Source: Massilia sp. HP4
GTDB lineage: Bacteria > Pseudomonadota > Gammaproteobacteria > Burkholderiales > Burkholderiaceae_D
Direction of reading: 5' to 3'
Length of the DNA: 64,000 nt
Assembly (NCBI RefSeq): GCF_005222695.1
Contig: NZ_STGG01000058.1
Span: 1-64,000, forward strand
In this document: positions 60,466 through 64,000 of the stretch, piece after piece
Layout: each line of letters starts with the position of its first letter
Numbering within the stretch: the stretch's first letter is position 1
Position numbers and translations under genes: made by a program
Notes under the pieces: model-generated
Databases searched by the model: none
What the model was told of the DNA's origin: nothing
The model's input: only the letters and a program-made list of their open reading frames with translations

Positions 60466-60966
60466 TTATATGCCTTCGGCATGTGGTCCAGAATGCGCCT
60501 CTACCGTCGGCGCCTCGTGCTCTTCGCCTTGTTCCTCGCCTTGCTCCTCGCCTTGCTCCTTTTTTTTGCGCGCGATCCACCCGGCCAGCTTGCCTTCGGG
60601 TTCCAGCCCCGAGATATTCTTGGCCACGCCCAGGTTCAGTTCGAGCAAAAAAGGCACCGAGACCAGCGGCACGCCCGGGCAGTGGCGCCGGAAGGCATCC
60701 AGGAAGCGTTCCGATTCCACCGTCGGCATCACCTTCTCGCCGCTCATGAACTGCAGCACGCTGGTGATGGCGTGGCCCTTGCCGAGCGTGTGATAGATGA
60801 AACGGTTGAATTCGCGGTCGACCGTCTTGAAGTCGATCGTTTCCTTGGTCATCAGGCTGGCCAGGTAGACCAGTCCCAGTGCGACGCGGAACCAGTCGGT
60901 CGATTCGGCCCGGCTGCGCCCTTCGCGCATCAGGATCAAGAGCTTTTCTTGGGTGACGGAGTCCAT
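60466..60966 (-). CDS. Hypothetical protein with C-terminal GEEQ repeats
   Basis: This 166-residue protein begins MDSVTQEKLLILMREGRS and has a helical body (ALGLVYLASLMTKETID, GHAITSVLQFMSGEKVMP). A tail carries three GEEQ/GEEH repeats with the 12-base unit GGCGAGGAGCAA. The repeat is a run of almost identical codons and could vary in number between strains. No family recognised. The start could be ATG 61005 instead. It lies between coq7 and a divergent ABC system. Confidence 0.65.
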   Translation of the reverse strand: MDSVTQEKLLILMREGRSRAESTDWFRVALGLVYLASLMTKETIDFKTVDREFNRFIYHTLGKGHAITSVLQFMSGEKVMPTVESERFLDAFRRHCPGVPLVSVPFLLELNLGVAKNISGLEPEGKLAGWIARKKKEQGEEQGEEQGEEHEAPTVEAHSGPHAEGI

Positions 60967-61202
60967 ATGTCCATTATCCATGCTTTGCCACGGCGTGGGC
61001 CGCACGCGCCTCCCACCATTGCAAGAAATTTATCGAAAGAAAACCATCATGCATCCTGTCACCGGATAATACAGTCTGGGTGCCTGTTTGGACCGTGTGT
61101 CGCACCGCGCCCGCCCCGGCGGTGGCGATTGAATACAATGCCAGTGTGAAAAAGTGTTTTGCACCTCGTAAAGACGTGCAGGGGTCGCAGCCAGGAGTCG
61201 TC

Positions 61203-62096
61203 ATGCAATTGAAAATCCGTAATTTGTCCAAGACCTATGCCAATGGCGTGGTCGCGCTGGACCGTGTCACGCTCAACATCCCGGCCGGGATGTTCGGGCT
61301 GCTCGGTCCCAATGGCGCGGGCAAATCGACCCTGATGCGGATCCTGGCTACCCTGCAGGAATGCGATTCGGGTTCGGTCTTCCTGGACGATATCGACGTC
61401 CTCGACGAAAAGGATGCGGTGCGCCGCCTGCTGGGCTACCTGCCGCAGGATTTCGGCGTCTACCCGAAGGTGAGCGCACTCGAGCTGCTGGACCACTTCG
61501 CCCAATTGAAAGGGCTGTCGCACAAGGCGCGCCGGCGCGAGGTCGTCGACGGCCTGTTGCAGCAAACGAATCTGTGGGAAGTGCGCGACCAGCGCCTGGG
61601 CACCTTCTCGGGCGGCATGCGCCAGCGCTTCGGCATCGCCCAGGCCTTGCTGGGCGACCCGCGCCTGATCATCGTCGATGAGCCCACCGCCGGCCTCGAC
61701 CCGCAGGAGCGGGTGCGCTTCCATAACCTGCTGTCCGACATCGGCGAAGAGCGCACCGTGCTGCTGTCGACCCATATCGTGTCCGACGTGGCCGACCTGT
61801 GCGCCAATATGGCGATCATCAACAAGGGCCAGGTGCTGCTGTGCGGCGAGCCGCAAGAGCTGATCTACGGGATCGAGGACTTCATCTGGGCCCGTTTCGT
61901 CACCAAGGCCGAGCTGCCGGCTTACCAGTCGCGCTACAGCGTGATCTCGACGCGCCTGCTTAGCGGCCGCACCCTGATCCACGTATACTCCGAGGACGAC
62001 CCGGGCGACGGCTTCGAGCCGGCCCGCGCCAGCCTGGAAGACGTCTATTTCGCCACCATCGCCGGCCGCCACAATCCGGCCGCGGGGGACTGCTGA
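61203..62096 (+). CDS. ABC transporter ATPase
   Basis: This 297-residue ATPase has Walker A FGLLGPNGAGKSTLMRIL, Q-loop YLPQDFGVYPK, signature TFSGGMRQRFGIAQALL, Walker B LIIVDEPTAGLD and H-loop LSTHIVSDVADL. The C-terminal tail of about 80 residues has an extension (FVTKAELPAYQSRYSVIST) typical of ABC-2 exporter ATPases. CAGGAG precedes ATG 61203. Its partner permease begins two bases after its stop. Confidence 0.92.
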   Translation: MQLKIRNLSKTYANGVVALDRVTLNIPAGMFGLLGPNGAGKSTLMRILATLQECDSGSVFLDDIDVLDEKDAVRRLLGYLPQDFGVYPKVSALELLDHFAQLKGLSHKARRREVVDGLLQQTNLWEVRDQRLGTFSGGMRQRFGIAQALLGDPRLIIVDEPTAGLDPQERVRFHNLLSDIGEERTVLLSTHIVSDVADLCANMAIINKGQVLLCGEPQELIYGIEDFIWARFVTKAELPAYQSRYSVISTRLLSGRTLIHVYSEDDPGDGFEPARASLEDVYFATIAGRHNPAAGDC

Positions 62097-62098
62097 CC

Positions 62099-64000
62099 GT
62101 GCGCGCCCTGTTCGTCATCGCCCGTTTCGAGGCGAGCCAGCGCTTGCGGCGGCTCTCGACCTGGGTCTATTTCGCCGTGTTCCTGGCGCTCGGGATGACC
62201 TGGATGGCCGCCGCCGGCGGCGTGTTCCGCGATATCACGGTCAGCTTCGGCAGCCGGGCCCTGATCGATGCGCCGCGCCAGATCGCGATCTCGGTGGCGC
62301 TGCTCGGCAGCCTGGGCGTGGTGGTCGCGGCGGCCGTGATGGGGCGTGCGGTGCAGCAGGATTTCGAGCACGGGATGCAGCACTTCTTCTTCAGCGCGCC
62401 ATTGAAGAAGGCCGACTACGTGTTCGGCCGCTTCCTGGGCGCCTTTGCGACCCTGGCCGTGATCTTTTCCAGCATCGTGCTGGGCCTGTGGCTCGGCACC
62501 TTCATTCCCGGCATCGCGCCCGACCGTCTCGGCGGCGCGCCCCTGTCGGCCTGGATCAAGCCCTACCTGTTTACCCTGCTGCCCAACCTGTTCATCTTCG
62601 GCGCGATCTTCTTCGTGCTGGCCGCGCTGACCCGGCGCATGCTGCCGGTCTACGTCGCCAGCGTGGTCATGACCATCGGCTATACCGTCGCGCCCTCGCT
62701 GGCGCGCGACCTGGATTTCAAGACCCTGGCCTCGCTGATCGACCCGTTCGGCACCACCGCCCTGTTCCTGCTGACGGAATACTGGCCGCTGGCCGAACGC
62801 AACCTGAACCCGGTCGACCTGCAGGACGTGTACCTGGTCAACCGCCTGCTGTGGTGCGGCCTGGCGCTGCTGGTGCTGCTGCTCGGCTACTGGCGCTTCC
62901 AGTTCATCGGCGAGGCCGACGTGCAGGCACGTACTCGCCGCAAGGGGCCGGCCGAGACGCCGGTCGAACTGTCGCAAGCCGCGCGCGACACCAGCGCGGC
63001 GCCCGACTTCGCGGCGCGCAGCCTGGCGCTGCTGCTGCTCAAGTCGGCCAGGGGCGAGCTGCGCGAGATGACCCGCAACGTGTATTTCGTGGCGCTGGCC
63101 ACGGCCGCCGTGCTGGCCCTGGGCGCCAGCGCGATCGACCTCGATGCGATCTACGGCACCGCCACCTATCCGGTGACCTATATGATGCTGGAGCTGATCC
63201 GCGAGGTGTTCGGCCTGTTCATGCTGGCCACCACGATTTTCTATGCGGGCGAACTGGTCTGGCGCGAGCGCGAGATGCGCGTGGCCCAGATGATCGATGC
63301 GCTGCCGGTGCCGAGCTGGCTGCCGCTGGCCGGCAAGACGCTGGCCCTGGTCGGCCTGCAGGCCCTGATGCTGCTGCTGGCCATGGTCACCGGCATGCTG
63401 ATCCAGCTGTTCAAGGGTTATTTCCAGCTCGAGCCGGGCCTCTACCTGCATGCGCTGTTTACCATCATGCTGCCGAACTACGCACTGATCGCGGTGCTGG
63501 CGATCGCGGCGCAGGTGATCGTCAACCATAAATACCTGGCCAACTTCCTGATGATCGCCTGGGTCGTGGCGGCGATCCTCCTGACCGGCAGCGGCCAGGC
63601 CCATCCGCTGCTGCTGTACGGCGTCTGGCCCGACCTGACCTATTCGGCGCTGAACGGCTTCGGCCACCACCTGTTGCGCGACCGCTTCTACCTGCTGTAC
63701 TGGAGCGGCGCGGCGCTGATGCTGCTGGCGCTGGCGCGCGTGCTGTGGACGCGCGGCGTCGACGACGCCTGGCGCGAGCGCCTGCGCCTGGCGCGCCGCA
63801 ACCTGACGCCGGCAGTGCTGGGCTGGTTCGGCCTGGGACTGGCCGTGTTCGCAGGCGCCGGTGGCTTCCTGGCCTGGGAACTCGGGCGCGGCGGCTACCT
63901 GACCGCCTACCAGGGCGAAGCGCTGCGCGCCGAGTACGAGAAGCGCTACCACCGTTTCGCGACATTGCCGCAGCCGCGCATCGTCGACGTGAAGCTCGAC
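62099..64000 (+). CDS. ABC-2 permease, probably fused to an M1 aminopeptidase (3' end outside window)
   Basis: The forward frame from GTG 62099 stays open to the window edge (634 codons) with no stop. The first 590 or so residues are a permease with about twelve hydrophobic segments in two halves (VVVAAAVMGRAVQ, FIFGAIFFVLAALTRRML, then YFVALATAAVLALGAS, VFGLFMLATTIFYAGELVW, TIMLPNYALIAVLAIAA). From about residue 600 it becomes soluble: YHRFATLPQPRIVDVKLD, which is how the M1 peptidase part of known permease/aminopeptidase fusions begins. Such fusions are usually near 1200 residues. The zinc site would lie beyond the edge and cannot be seen. The upstream ATPase is its partner. Confidence 0.82.
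   Translation, partial: MRALFVIARFEASQRLRRLSTWVYFAVFLALGMTWMAAAGGVFRDITVSFGSRALIDAPRQIAISVALLGSLGVVVAAAVMGRAVQQDFEHGMQHFFFSAPLKKADYVFGRFLGAFATLAVIFSSIVLGLWLGTFIPGIAPDRLGGAPLSAWIKPYLFTLLPNLFIFGAIFFVLAALTRRMLPVYVASVVMTIGYTVAPSLARDLDFKTLASLIDPFGTTALFLLTEYWPLAERNLNPVDLQDVYLVNRLLWCGLALLVLLLGYWRFQFIGEADVQARTRRKGPAETPVELSQAARDTSAAPDFAARSLALLLLKSARGELREMTRNVYFVALATAAVLALGASAIDLDAIYGTATYPVTYMMLELIREVFGLFMLATTIFYAGELVWREREMRVAQMIDALPVPSWLPLAGKTLALVGLQALMLLLAMVTGMLIQLFKGYFQLEPGLYLHALFTIMLPNYALIAVLAIAAQVIVNHKYLANFLMIAWVVAAILLTGSGQAHPLLLYGVWPDLTYSALNGFGHHLLRDRFYLLYWSGAALMLLALARVLWTRGVDDAWRERLRLARRNLTPAVLGWFGLGLAVFAGAGGFLAWELGRGGYLTAYQGEALRAEYEKRYHRFATLPQPRIVDVKLD

Noticed and set aside
60466..60560. Possible CRISPR-like or satellite repeats
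   Set aside because: The repeats have no spacers and keep a reading frame; they are a coding tandem repeat.
62045..63952. 635-codon reverse-strand frame opposite the ABC permease
   Set aside because: It is glutamine/arginine/histidine-rich shadow sequence; the forward frame has membrane helices and is coupled to the ATPase gene.

Overview
The window is a GC-rich, densely packed chromosomal segment of a betaproteobacterium. It is most likely a Burkholderiales member of the Oxalobacteraceae (Massilia/Duganella-like). That placement is inferred from gene content and order: dusB-fis-purH-ruvCAB, tyrS-dtd, the M23 peptidase beside anmK, erpA-bactofilin-argC-rpsI-rplM, and the thiCSGDE operon. No rRNA, tRNA, CRISPR array, integrase or complete insertion sequence was found.

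Layout: (1) 1-7.0 kb holds the start of an HpaR-type MarR regulator, a bestrophin, a succinate CoA-transferase, a coiled-coil secreted protein, the glutathione-dependent formaldehyde dehydrogenase, and small enzymes. (2) 7.1-13 kb is an accessory block that looks less GC-rich by eye. It has an AraC regulator, a second-copy-type dxr overlapped by a lipA, a Fur-like regulator with an altered metal site, and a divergent TetR / NADH-dehydrogenase-like pair. Clear operator-like repeats lie between these genes. (3) 13-18.3 kb is an ion channel and the thiamine operon thiC-thiS-thiG-thiD-thiE under a TPP riboswitch. (4) 18.4-21.1 kb holds an unusual 708-residue zincin metalloprotease and small unknown genes, separated by a 158-bp element with 22-bp perfect terminal inverted repeats. 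(5) 21.4-26 kb is valS, a metallo-beta-lactamase-fold lipoprotein and its TetR regulator. (6) 26-33.2 kb is a two-component system of the sigma-54 activator class, divergent from a MacAB-like ABC exporter, with a near-perfect -24/-12 promoter and a palindromic upstream site. (7) 33-40 kb holds an alanine/sodium symporter, small membrane proteins, an SMR pump, a DesK/DesR-like system and an amidohydrolase with a C-terminal extension. (8) 40-55.6 kb is the conserved housekeeping core (ruvBAC, purH, fis, dusB, tyrS, dtd, M23 peptidase, anmK, erpA, bactofilin, argC, rpsI, rplM), with a LysR pseudogene and a REP-like palindrome. (9) 55.8-64 kb holds a secreted alpha/beta hydrolase with an ABC exporter, OsmC, Coq7, a repeat-containing protein, and an ABC system whose permease runs off the window and appears to continue into an M1-type aminopeptidase domain.

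The best candidates for something undescribed are the dxr2-lipA2-Fur block with its operators, the zincin locus with its inverted-repeat element, and the permease-peptidase fusion at the right edge. All functional assignments come from reading motifs; no database search was possible.
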